Shown in pieces: positions 43,860 to 55,284 of a stretch of DNA of 64,000 nucleotides. The position numbers and the translations under genes are program-made. The DNA is from Aspidiotus rigidus (taxonomy: Eukaryota; Arthropoda; Insecta; Hemiptera; Diaspididae). The stretch is from contig JAVHKY010000013.1 of NCBI GenBank assembly GCA_035079385.1, positions 16,862,001-16,926,000 on the forward strand, in the 5' to 3' direction. The notes under the pieces are model-generated. The model saw only the letters and a list, made by a program, of their open reading frames with translations. It was not told the DNA's origin and made no database searches. Position 1 is the stretch's first letter. Every line of letters starts with the position of its first letter.

Positions 43860-44390
43860 GCGTATTAAAATAGCTCCTTCAAATAACTAGACACGCAATG
43901 CTTTGTACACCAATTGGCTCGGCCCCTTCAGTGAGTTAGATATGCGCAATGCTTCAAACACCTTCAGTCCTTCTACCACGTATAGTCCGAAGTCGAAATT
44001 TCGACAGGGAACCTGTTCTATAGAAAGTTTTTTGAAAAATTTGCCGAGCGCCGTCCGGCCAATCTAGTGACGTCAGAGATCAGTTTCTTTTTTCCAAAGC
44101 TCCCTCCTATTGTACATAGCTTGGGAACGGGGCCTGTAACGTCACAATTTGATGTCGTAGGTCAGTCTTGCGACGTCACAATCTATATTTTTCAGGTTTA
44201 TTTACGCCATAAAAAGGTTCCCTGCCACTCCTCGTTCAACTCCGTTAAAGAACTCATGAGTTTTTTTTTCCAAGTCTTCCTCCTGTCATATTCTAGACTC
44301 GAAATTGTGTTATAAGTTTTTGTCCAGACGGCGTACGACGCACGGCAATATTTTCAAAAAATCCAGCAGGTTCCCTGTTGATAATTGAGT
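43860..44390. repeat. CAGGGAACCTGTT family repeat, with both end types
   Basis: Order: AGCTCCTTCAAATAACTAGA (43872), CAATGCTTCAAACACC, CAGGGAACCTGTTCTAT (44004), CCGTCCGGCC, CTCCCTCCTATTG, then the inverted end AAAAAGGTTCCCTGCC (about 44212) with CTCGTTCAACTCCGTTAAAG, and a second inverted end AGCAGGTTCCCTGTTGAT (about 44366). Confidence 0.7.
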
Positions 44391-44905
44391 TACAGTTGCT
44401 TCGTAGGGTGGAGGATATATATGAAGGTACGTTATAAAAAGTACATTTCAATGGACAGGAAAAAATATGCTCTTGGGGAAAAACGCGGAGAAGTTAGTAT
44501 GTTGTTTTGGACTTCATTCTTGACCATTTCCAGCAATCAGACCTTTACTATGTCGCAATGTCCTTTTTTTTTCCAAAACCTGTCTAATTTGACTACACTA
44601 ACACTAAAATCAAAAATTTTAGAAAATCGCTCAACTTTCAAACCAACTTTTCAGCTCGAGTTTTTGGGCTAAGTTGACATACATATAGTGAAATTCATAG
44701 GAAATTTGATGAGGAACAACTTTTGAACGAAACTTTTTTTCTCTGATGCTTAGTTTTCGATTTATTCTCAGAAGACTAATTCTTGTGGTACTTTGACCCC
44801 CTTTCAGGAAGGGCCCGCTCTCTGATCGCTGTGGACCTTTAGTATGTTTATCAGGAGACCATTTTAAACATAATCCACGAAAAAAACCTTTGCGGGCATT
44901 TATTT
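44390..44905. repeat. Degenerate relative of the Foldback-like terminal repeat
   Basis: AGTTAGTATGTTGTTTTGGA...CCATTTCCAGCAA and CTGTCTAATTTGACTACACT recall the right terminus of the elements at 16861 and 28350. GGAAATTTGATGAGGAACAA (44699) recalls their internal module. Old and truncated. Confidence 0.5.
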
Positions 44906-44909
44906 CCAT

Positions 44910-46720
44910 TTATTCTTATTTTTGAGCCTAATCTTCCTGGGTTAATGTTCCACTGTATTTTGATTTAAATTTACAATCAGTGTTTTAGTTCCAGTCCTCA
45001 GACGTTACACGGACGTTAATAAGAGAGATTGATTACGTGTATAGTATATATTGCTTTCGAATTACCCTCTGTCCACCCTTATGCAGATGCTGGGTCAGTA
45101 GAATCCGCGCGAACTATTTAAATCAATCTGAAAATATGGTTTCACATTTCGAATTTACTCGAATATCAATATTCTAGAAGATATTCTCATTGCGTACGCA
45201 GTTTCTATGGCAGCGTGTCTCTCATAAACTTTCCGGGTACATTGCTCCAAGACGCACTAGAAATCCCATCTTAAAATACCGAACTCCTTGATACATTTTC
45301 TCTTTCCTTTCCAGTATGCTTTTGAAAAATTAATTAAGCAGCATCATTTTAACATCAGATTTTACAATTTTCGACAACAAGTAAACGATGAAGTTTCGAT
45401 AAAATTGGTGAATCTTAATTAATAAATTTTCCGCAGGTTCCAGGAAGGAAAAAGAGCAAGAGAAGTTCTAAATTTGAAGGTAAAACATCGACGCATTACA
45501 CGACTCATCATCTCGATGTTCAAGGTTACGATCGCGTTTGCAAAAGCGTAGACAAGGAAATTTCCTGACGAACAAGATAAGCGAATTTTTCGCTCTCCTT
45601 TTTTTCGACTGAATGAGCGTCTTGTCGTGTAACGCTCGTAAATTTATAGCAGTATTGTTTTCAATTAATAACGGCTCTCAGTGGAAACGGAAACGTTGCA
45701 GATGAAAAAAAAAAACGAATCGATCAATATGTTTGTACGGGTATTACAACGACAATTTTATCATTTGAACTGGCGAAATTTTTATCATTTTCCATTTTTC
45801 TCATTCATTGTTGACTTACAACAACAATAGTCGAGTGCTTTTCAATATCTAAAAAGCAAATAGTGTGTACCACGATATCGTTCGTGCTCGCGAGTAGTTC
45901 AAATTTTCCGAAAATAAAAGAATGCCAACGACAATACGAGTGGGCTCCTAATTTGGGACGTCAATGTTATGTTTAAACAGCTTATAACGCAACTTAGGAA
46001 GTCGCTCTATCTACAAACACGAGGGCACTATAAAACAAATAGTCCTTCATTCCAGTATAGGACGACAGACAATTTTACGGGCAAATAATTTGTCTGTTGA
46101 ACTTCAAAAATGAACTCTGATTCCGAATAATGCTTATTTCTACAAAACAACACCCTCCTCCCGCTTTCGAGATAAATACGTTCGAGACTGACAATCGAGG
46201 ACCATCGTGCAGCACGCGTAGTTATCACGTGTGGCACAAGTATTCGTGATACGCGTTCAAAATCACTGACAAAAATATAATACACGTATTATAAGACAAT
46301 TCATCCTGTGGTATCGTATCGTAAAAGAACATCTTTACGACGTGTGCCACGAGCTTGATTTCCCCTCTTTCCCGCGCACCTCTCGTTTCATGATCATGAT
46401 AACTTCATTCAGACCCAGGGTTCAAGGTTCCATTTCAACTGCAAAACACGGCATTGCTGCCGTACCATTTAGCTTGAGCTTTCGGCTTGAACTTAGGAGT
46501 TATGATCTTGAAAAATACAACTTTAGCTTTTGACTTTCAACTTTTGTGAAAATACCGTATAGCTGCCTTTTTGCTTTTCTTTGGCTGGTTTTCAGCTTTT
46601 TCAATCGGTCTACCCCTTAATTTTCATTCAAAATTTAAGATAGATCGCAGAACGTGGAAGTTCTCTTGAAATGGCCCTGTAAGAGAAAGAAGACGGCTAT
46701 TTATTTTAGGTGATGTCAGG
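44910..46720. other. Intronic sequence with little visible repeat content
   Basis: No coding signal. The stretch 45450-46340 is somewhat CpG-rich, with no copy in the window, and is a candidate regulatory segment. Confidence 0.3.
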
Positions 46721-46727
46721 AGCGGGA

Positions 46728-46980
46728 CAGAGTGTCCACTTTTTCTCTGAAATGAAATTCTTTGACTTCTCCAGATTTTTCCAGACCTTAATCTCCACTG
46801 AAAAGCAAAAACGAAAAAAAAAAAAGAAAAAGAAAGGAAGAAAGAAAAAAGAGAAAAACTTCTTAGCTCGAACTTTTTTTGACGTATCTCAAAAAATTCC
46901 CTGACTTTGGGTAAAATTCACAAAATATCTTGACTTTTCCATGACTTCCAGATTTTCCCGACTAGTGGACATCCACACAG
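46728..46980. mobile_element. MITE with CAGAGTGTCCACT / AGTGGACATCC ends
   Basis: Imperfect inverted ends with GACTTCTCCAGATTTTTCCAG and TGACTTCCAGATTTTCCCG phrases inside, a pattern common among hAT-type MITEs of animals (family knowledge). The A-rich centre yields a Lys-rich chance ORF. Target duplication not clear. Confidence 0.5.
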
Positions 46981-46984
46981 ATAT

Positions 46985-47590
46985 GTACTCAACACACAGC
47001 TGGCGGTCAGGCGCGCCGCCAACCGCTAGTATTTCTATATAACGAAGTTTCTATGTAAAGAATTTTTTCATTGTCCCCCTGGCACTTCGTTATTGGGAAG
47101 TTCCACTGTATGGAGCTGAATTCACAGTCCCTCTTCCCTCAATTGACATATAATATCGTACTATCCACAATCCTGGTTTGTCTCTGAAGTCACCCTGATT
47201 TTTAATATCGCCTCTGTTCAAAAGATACTTCATTATTGACCAATATGCCACATTGAAAGAAAGTACACATTTCCATGCTAGTACAAACTCCTTTTCTTGA
47301 TCAAAGATCATGCTTGTGAAATATTTTCGTGGCGTCTTATGGATGATACCTACTTGAAAAAATTCGTCAAAAACTTGATAATGCAGACATAATTATTTTT
47401 CCAAACTGTGCACTGTAGAAGGATTTTCTGAGTTGCGACGCAGCATCTACGTCAATGTACACTTTAGACCACCTTGTAGGTGATCTTCCCCACTCCTATT
47501 GTAGACCTTTCCCTGCATTTTATTTCAGTTCAGCTATTTCAACAACCTCCCTTATTTATATCTATTTCTTATACTTTTTGGAAAGGGAGG
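46985..47590. other. Intronic sequence, nothing recognised
   Basis: ATAACGAAGT (47038) and ACTTCGTTAT (47085) form a small inverted pair about 57 bp apart, possibly a MITE fragment. Confidence 0.3.
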
Positions 47591-47599
47591 GTTAGTATT

Positions 47600-48420
47600 G
47601 TCTCTAAGCGTTGAAAGATGGCTTTGACTTCGGCAGTTAATATTGATACAGAGTTGCGGTGTCGATGAGAAAATATATTATAGCCCATTGGAAACGCGAA
47701 ACCGGATAGGAAATAATGTGGAAAATACGGGGACTAGGTGATGACGATTTTGTTTGTGAAGGGAAAACGGTTATTGAAAGTATTGCGATAAGTAGAACGA
47801 TTTGAGATGGAATTAAGGAGACTGTTGTGAACCGGGGGTTGAGGAAGTTGTGAGACAGAGGTGAGGACACTAGCTGTTAAGTAAAGTCTGGATAACCTGA
47901 TTTGCCGGATAGACTTGAAACAGGGCTAGTGCGAAAAGCGCCCGTGCAAATGTGAATGGTGGAATTCTGAACTGTGTCTAGAATTGAGAGATGTACTTCG
48001 GGTGAGAGTCCATATATGTATCGGTTATCCATAATCTAGGATAGGTCGGACTAGGGTATGGTAGAGGGGAAGTAGAATTTTACGGTTGCAACCGTTGATA
48101 GGACGGTATTTAAAAGTTCTGAGGCTTTTGCCTTTAATTTCTTTGCGGTAGCCATGAGTGTTTGAAATAAAAACGGAGGCCGAGGACTTTTACTAGGTCA
48201 TTGACTGCCATAGGGGTGGATTTAAGGAGGAGGGGTAGAAATGGGGTTTTAGCTCGTTTTTCGTCGTACATCACGATACAGGACTTCGAGGAGGATATTT
48301 GAAATCCGCGGTATGATATCTAGTTGAGAATGGAGAAGATGGAATTTCGCAGGATTCTGTATGTTCAAAGTTTATTATTTGTTTACATAAGAATTCTCAG
48401 GTCATCGGCCTATAAAATTG
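47600..48420 (-). pseudogene. I-clade LINE fragment, late RT region
   Basis: Minus strand reading over about 48305-48130 gives GFQISSSKSCIVMYDEKRAK, then VNDLVKVLGLRF, the primer-grip region after the RT active site. Further down (about 47950-47880) is a GAFRTSPVSSLL-like stretch, as in I-clade RTs. Frameshifts abound. The DNA near 47830-47980 matches 7665-7830. Confidence 0.65.
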
Positions 48421-48449
48421 GTTTAACAGGAAAAGCGATGTCTTCTCCT

Positions 48450-48985
48450 GCGAGTCTCATAGAGCTCATTCAGCAACTAGTTATTAATAGTCTCATAGAA
48501 CAAGTAGATGTTGACATTCCTTCCGAGAAACCTCTAGTTATGAGTTATGACCGATAGTAGAGGAACCAATGATCTATTGTCTCATAGAGCAAATTGTTGT
48601 TGATAGGCCTTCAGAGAAAATCCTTAATAGTCTCAAATAGGAACCAGCAGTTGATAATTCTATAGAACACAGGCTCTGTCGATAGGTCCATGGAACAAAC
48701 AATTGTTGATAGACCCACAGAGAAACTAGATATTATTGATAGTTTCATGGAGCTCACTGAGCAACCAGTTATTAATAGTCTCATGGAATAACTAGATATC
48801 GATAGTACTATAGAGAAACCACTTGTTATTATTAGGGCTGAAACTAATGTTGATAGCTCTACAGAGCAACTAAATGTTTAATCTTTCAGAGTCACTTGAT
48901 GTTGATAGTCGTGTGAGACAACTGTAAAACAACTAGTTGTTGATAGGCCCATAGAGAAACTATGGAAACTAGTTTTTGGTTGGGT
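48450..48985 (+). repeat. Degenerate minisatellite with a period near 27 bp
   Basis: Units resemble TTGTTGATAGGCCCATAGAG-AAACTAG. At least a dozen are recognisable, many with small indels. Where the frame is kept they read as nine-residue repeats such as VINSLIEQV and VDRPTEKLD, but stops break them. Confidence 0.75.
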
Positions 48986-48989
48986 CATA

Positions 48990-51900
48990 ATTAAATAATG
49001 CCCATCCTGTCATTTATTCAGATGAGAATCGTCATAGTCGTTGTCCGGATATTGGGTGATATACCTGATATTCTATGTTATGAGGAGATTCTTGGAAATG
49101 TTGACATCTCGCCGTTCCGTTGTTTGTTTTTGGATAGGTTGGTGGAACCTGGAGACTTTGCAACATTGCTAAGAGCAAGACAAATGCGAGGTGGTACGCA
49201 CAACTGGGGAGTAGTGGCAGTGGTACTCGTTTGTAAGAGATTCAGTTTATGGAGGTTTGTAAGGTTCTGTCTAAGCATGGGGCGAAGAAGTGTTGTGAAA
49301 GGAAGTGTAAAAAGGGAGGAAATAATTGTATCAGATATGGGAAGCTGAGGATACTGGCTGATGGTGCAAAAAAGTTTTTCATCGAGATGAACCTTCGAAA
49401 ATATTGGAAAGATTTAATTATTTAGGTAAAAAAAAGTTTTAGATTGACGCTACAGCTTGAAAACAGGTCTAAGAGTTCAGACTTTTGAGCTCCATTATCA
49501 AATTTGAAGTAGATGGATTTTTTGGTTACTATTAGATCCCGGTCGAGATAAGAAATTGAGGATGTTTAAAAAGAGTGTCATCTTGTAAGACCCCATCCAG
49601 CCATAGGATCTCACTGGAGCTAACTCCAAAAATAATTACCTGTCGGAATGCCCGAACAGCCTGCTTTTGGTGATTGGAACCGATTTTACAACACTTTCAG
49701 CCAATCATCTAGAACTGTAAAAGACACGGTCAAGTCCGGAAAGATATACTCACTACCAAAATTCAGTCATTAGTCCCTTCAGCAGGACAGCTCACCTTGA
49801 AGAAACTACTGACCTATTCACAAAATGAGTGACGAGGGCTACAGCGGCATCCCACCACTGTGGGATGACCCTTCTGGAGTGGGACTCCATTGGATGTGAA
49901 CAGAAAAGAGTTAATTTGATGAATTGTTCCCTGAGATAGAAATACTACGTAGAGCCTTTGAAAGTTGCTAAGTAAGGTCATTGAAATTTGTTTACAATTA
50001 TAATTATTTAGAACTGATTTTGGCATGCCTTCGTCACCACCTCTGTCTCTTTCTCCAGCAGTAGTCTGCCGTACGAAATAGGATCGACGATCAGTAAAAA
50101 AAGGTATCTTCGCTGGGGTTGAAGGATCTCTTTTCCGCAGATCGTGGATAATGCAGACACGTCCATTCTACTTTGTACGGCAGTAGTAGAACGTTGATTG
50201 TTACTGAAGGTCGCAGCATGAGGGCTATGAACGTCTTGGAGTATTGCCTATTTCCTGTAAAGATGAACTCGAATTTCTCCTTGTCATGGGAAAGGTTTAG
50301 AGGAATTCGGTGGGCTCGTACGACAATGCAGTGTGAACTGAATTGTCTTCCTGTTTACTCGCGTTTGTTTGCATTTCGATTCTTTGCTTATTTCTTTCTT
50401 CGCAAGGTCTCAATCGGAAATCGATTAGCGCAACGTCTACCAAATCATTTCTTAACGTCATTGTTAGAAGTTCGTATTTTTGTAATTATGAAAAGTTTTC
50501 CATCGCGAAATCTCAAACATTCTTTCGAATCATCTCTTGTTTTTTACCGTTTTGGGGTTTTGTGACTATGTTGGTTATTCATTATACTCGTATCATTTCA
50601 GATTTATGTTGATATTATATTTGTTCATCTCTCTTCCTGATCCTTCTCTCCTCCGCTATCTGTACTTTTCTCCTTCAGGTACTAAAGGCATGTTACGTCA
50701 GAAATAAAAACACGAAAATGGGAGGTCATCCCTCGCTAATTAGTCCACAAAATTGTCGAGGGATACTTTGGTATTTTTCAAAATAACAACAAATACGTAA
50801 TTACTGGAAGAAAAAAAAATGAAACACTCGACGACTCTTCTCCCTTTTGATATCCGGACAGGCCTACGAGACTTAATATTTCATACAGAAGCACAGTCGT
50901 CCTTTCAACCGCGTGAAATTACACAAATTTATGTTTTAAATACACCAAGGGAGTAGCGGCAGTTCATTCAGTTCCCGCAGCTAACAAGGTCGTCGACTAA
51001 TGTGTGTATGTTTTCATTCGTTTGTGTACTCGCCCAAAAATAACATACGAGTTATAATAGAGAATACTCCATACGAGCAGGATATCGCTTGACCCATCCG
51101 ATTTTCGCTATTCTTAGAACGCAGTTGCACGAATCTGGACGTGACGCACCTTTAATTTATCCCCGGCGTTATATTATCATTGTATTGTCCGAGAATAATC
51201 AAATTTTTGCATTGATTATTAGCGTCGAATTCGACAGGAGTTCAAAAGAAAGAAATCCTCTTGTAGCTTCGCGAACGATGGTAGTTGAAACTACGTATAT
51301 CGTATCGTCCGTTCATCGTTCCATCAGCAACAGTACACATATAAAAGTAAATAAAACTGTGAACGCGTGTGTCCAGTCTGAAGAGATTGAATGAAATATT
51401 TATATGCTAATTGGATGGACGATGCAGTAATTGACAGAAATATAGCGTATAATAAAATATTATACAACGAAAGGATGTTTGAAACGAGGCGAGTGAACGA
51501 AGTCTAATTTTCACGTGGAGTAATAAAAGAGTTCGCGGAAAGTTCGATAGCAACTTCACTTTTATGCGCATCAACTTTTCTATTTTCTTTCTTTGAATGG
51601 GAGGGAAGAGGACCAACTCTTTTTACCCTCTCTTTTGACCTTTTTTTTCTTTTTTGGGGCAACGGAGAAGGGCTCAGTCGACTTGAAAATAGATCGAATC
51701 ATCGGCAATGCCCATATTGGTACGAGTACGTACAATTTTCGAACGAGGAAACTACAAAATCCATCAATTTGGACCCAATTTTAACGAGGAAAAATCTTCA
51801 GTCCCGACGCGGCGTTTCTTCTAGTTTTATTTTTTCTAGAGAGCTAAGAGATGTGGGATCTTCGAAGCTACCATTGTGGTTGGGGGGTAAGAGGAAATGT

Positions 51901-52990
51901 AGAGGTGAAATATGAAGCAGGCATTCTCAGAAAATTGTCCATATCCAACCTCAGTGTCGTCATTGATGACCTTGATCTTATTTACAGGTTTGAAAAAATG
52001 TTGTGTCTCTGTGGCTCTGCTTCAGCTATGAACCTATAAAAAGGAAGGACCGGAAAAATTTTCTTCGCCGAGTCTCTGTAGAAAAATGGAAATAAAATTT
52101 CAAACTCTTTAAGCAGGGCGGTAACTATGGAGTCTTGAGCTAAATTTCTGCTCTGGGTCTGAAAGCTAGGTGATTTTAGGCTGAAACTCTTCAAATTGAC
52201 ATATTCTTGATAGTCAAGAAAAGAATAAGAGTTGAAGAAAAGTGTGACTTCATTGGTGTACTTAGGAGATTGGAGGTAAAAAAAAAAAAAGAAAAAGACT
52301 TGGAACACCAGCACGAGACCATGACAACATTTAAAATCCTTGAAGACGAAGAAAGTACAGTCAGAAGAGTGCGAATTGATATTTGCTTTGAATCGTTGTG
52401 GAGGAAGGATTTACAAAAATCAGAGCGCGATGTCGCGAGGAATTACAATATTTACAAAAAAGAAGCGAGAATTTCCAGTAGGACTTCCTGAAATTTTGAA
52501 AGAGAAGTAATTTATGACTGACGATTGAAAATAGCAGACAATTGTGGGTTCTTCGCTGCCACTGATTCTACTTTTCCAAGTTTATTCTCTCCCTCTTCAT
52601 TCCTTTACTGTTAGAAAGATGATCTATTGATGAAACAGTTTTTTCGTGACCTACTCTCTTACTATATTTCTAGTCTCTTTACATCTGTTCACTACCGGCC
52701 CTCCACTAATTTGTGCTATTCTTTATGATCCTTGTTCCTCCCTAGTTTCTCATCCTGAAATATTCCATCGTGCCTGACCGCATTAATAACACTATGTGTA
52801 ATTATAAAGTTTGTAAACGTATGAGGGTTCAGTACTTGAAATCTTTTAAAGTCTCGTTGACTTCAGAGTCGTGAGGTCGCCTTGTTTGAATATTTTGATC
52901 AAAATTCAAACTTTTTCTCAAGTCTCAAATTCAATATATGTACTCTAAATCTCTAAGCAAGTTCATAACCCCCACCCTTATTAGGACTAC
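48990..52990. other. Intronic sequence without recognised genes; CpG-richer part 50650-51400
   Basis: Several short ORFs (48998-49348, 50173-50565, 52207-52491) lack family features. A small hairpin CATCCCACCACTGTGGGATG lies near 49849. Positions 50650-51400 show no copy in the window and are a possible regulatory segment. Confidence 0.3.
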
Positions 52991-53412
52991 ATAATAAACA
53001 ATAGTAATTTCATTTGAATCATGAATGATGAAATTAAATTTATAACTGTACCTAGATCATTAAGATTTTGCTATCGATAGTAATGCTCATATTTGATTAA
53101 AATTGATGAATTCATATTAAATTGAAGGACAAAAAGTTTGTATAAATCTAAATATGTGATCATTTCAAGAAGAAAAGTATAATAATTGATTATTTTGATT
53201 TGAATTTTTGAAATTCAAAGATGGGTAATGGAAAGTAAATCAACACAAGTTATGTAATACCTATGTTTCTATAGTTTTGAAGTTGATAATCTACCAATAT
53301 CTGTTCAAAAGAGGAAGTTCAATGTCAGTTTGTTGAAATTATTACATCTGATTATTTGCTTCCATTTTATAAATTTAAATTTTTAACCACTGATTAGAGT
53401 TAATATTATAAT

Positions 53413-53609
53413 CAGAGACCGGATTTCTCGGCAAAATACCGAAATCGTCGTTTTTGCCGAATTTTAGAAGAAAAATGTATAATTTTTAGCATTAAATGAC
53501 TCAAAAAATGCAAAAAATGGTACTTTTTTCGTTATTGCCGAATAATGCCGAAAACTGAATTTTTAGTGCCGAAAATCTCCATCAAAAATGCCGAAAAATC
53601 CGGTTTCTG
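53413..53609. mobile_element. Non-autonomous hAT-like element, copy 4, exact 8-bp target duplication
   Basis: A 197-bp deletion form. Ends CAGAGACCGGATTTCTCGGC and GCCGAAAAATCCGGTTTCTG. Flanked by ATTATAAT at 53405-53412 and 53610-53617, an exact 8-bp direct repeat. Confidence 0.88.
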
Positions 53610-54359
53610 ATTATAATCAATTACATATGTGCATCGAGCTAATGGTGATTCGTCCCACAATTCTTATCTTAATATAAAGACGTCAATAGATTATTTTTTA
53701 ATTTTTATTTGATTTGATACGTGACTTGAATTATAATATGAATTTATAACTCGAATATGAAAAAATTTTCATACAATTACCTATTATATTATAATTATTT
53801 CAAGATTGATTCTTATACTGTAATTTTGAATTTTTTAAATTCAAGGTAAATGAGAAAAAAAAGTAAGCAACACCCTTTATTTGATAAAATATACTAAAAA
53901 ATTATTCATAATAAATAATGAAAAACTAAAGATTATTTTGTGCTAGGAAAAGACTTTTTTATTTAATTATGGCTTTGCTTACATATTTTTCTAAATTTAC
54001 GTTTTGACTTCCAGCAGTCAATAGTCTTCATCAGCGTGAAAAAATTTAGAAAAATGTGCAGGCAGAGCCAAATTGAAATAAGTAAAAAATAAATAAATTA
54101 TCAAAATAAATTATGTAGTTTACCAATATCTTTTCAAACGAGAAAGCTAATTTTTTGAGACTCTTAATTCTGATGATTTGATTTGATTTTGTGAAGTTGA
54201 ATTTTTCTAAGAAATACAAACAGAATTAAAAATTTATCCGTAATTATCAACATAATTATTAGAAAAAATGTAAAACGGTTTTTATTATCACAATATCTAA
54301 AGAACTTATATCCACATTTCGACGCAGCCTCGATGTTTTACATTTCTTCCAAGAATTAA

Positions 54360-54765
54360 TGATTTTTAATTTCAATTTGAAATTGAAATCAATTAAAATT
54401 ATTTTCATTAGTTGAATTATTTAAAATTATCGTACAATCTAAATTCATCTTTGAATTTATTTATTAAATAAAAAATCCAATTTCTTATTTAATTGATATA
54501 TTAATAAAAATTAAATGCTAAATTCTATTGGAATAATTTCAAAAATATATCAATTGAATAAGAAATTGGATTTTCATTTTTTCAATAAACTATTTTTCTC
54601 ATTTAAGTTTGAAATAATTTTATGGACTTTTAGTTGGTTTCAATAAATAAATTCAAAGGATAAATTTGATAAAATGATTTTAAATAATTTAACTAAAGAA
54701 AATAATTTTATCAAGATTTCAATTTCAATAATTTTTATTTGAATAATAAAAGTATATATTTGTAA
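54360..54765. repeat. Imperfect AT-rich inverted repeat
   Basis: AAAATCCAATTTCTTATTTA (54472) pairs with AATAAGAAATTGGATTTTCA (54556). The similarity continues outward through TTTATTTATTAAAT, ATTATTTAAAATTAT and TTGAAATTGAAATC and their complements, with an extra segment in the right arm. Confidence 0.65.
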
Positions 54766-54890
54766 AAGTATTAATAATAATATTGATATTTTTATATCTT
54801 TTCTTTACATTGAATTTTTTTATTGCAATAAATTATTTTTTTAATTCAACATTGACATATTATTTTTGAATTCATATATATGATTCACTA

Positions 54891-55279
54891 CACTACTGAA
54901 CAGCTATCCTGTTACAAAGATTCTATTACGTGATTCTTGGATACTTTTCAACGCTGAACACAAATCCGTTGACTGTTTTTTGCTAGCACGTCACAATAAT
55001 TTTTAGTAATCACGATAAATATTTCCGAAATCATAACAAATATTCTCGTCTACTTGCCGCGCGTTGTCGCGGAATGTAACGAACGTTTTTTCAATAGCGA
55101 CGCTGCTATCGTCGATGTGTTTGGCGACGACGCGCGGCAAGTAAACAAGAACTTTAATCGTGATTACTGAAAATTGTGACGTGCTAGCAAAAAACGGACA
55201 ACGGATTCGAGTTCAGCGTTGAAAAGTAACCATGAATCACGTAATAGAATCTTTGTAACAGGATAGCTGTTCAGTAGTG
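54891..55279. mobile_element. 389-bp foldback MITE, CACTACTGAACAG ends
   Basis: Arms of about 150-165 bp: CACTACTGAACAGCTATCCT...GTGATT...CTAGCACGTCACAAT on the left and the complement on the right. The centre is CG-rich (GCGCGTTGTCGCGG and GCGACGACGCGCGG). Shares ends with the 108-bp element at 19872. No clear target duplication. Confidence 0.85.
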
Positions 55280-55284
55280 TTATT

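Larger units (their letters stand above)
52990..54880. other. AT-rich intronic block
   Basis: Very AT-rich. It contains the hAT-like element at 53413 and an imperfect inverted repeat at about 54360-54765. No coding content. Confidence 0.4.

Noticed and set aside
46710..46904. Lys-rich ORF
   Set aside because: A-rich centre of a MITE; no conserved protein features.
48998..49348. 116-codon ORF
   Set aside because: No family features; lies just after a decayed minisatellite. Not supported as a gene.
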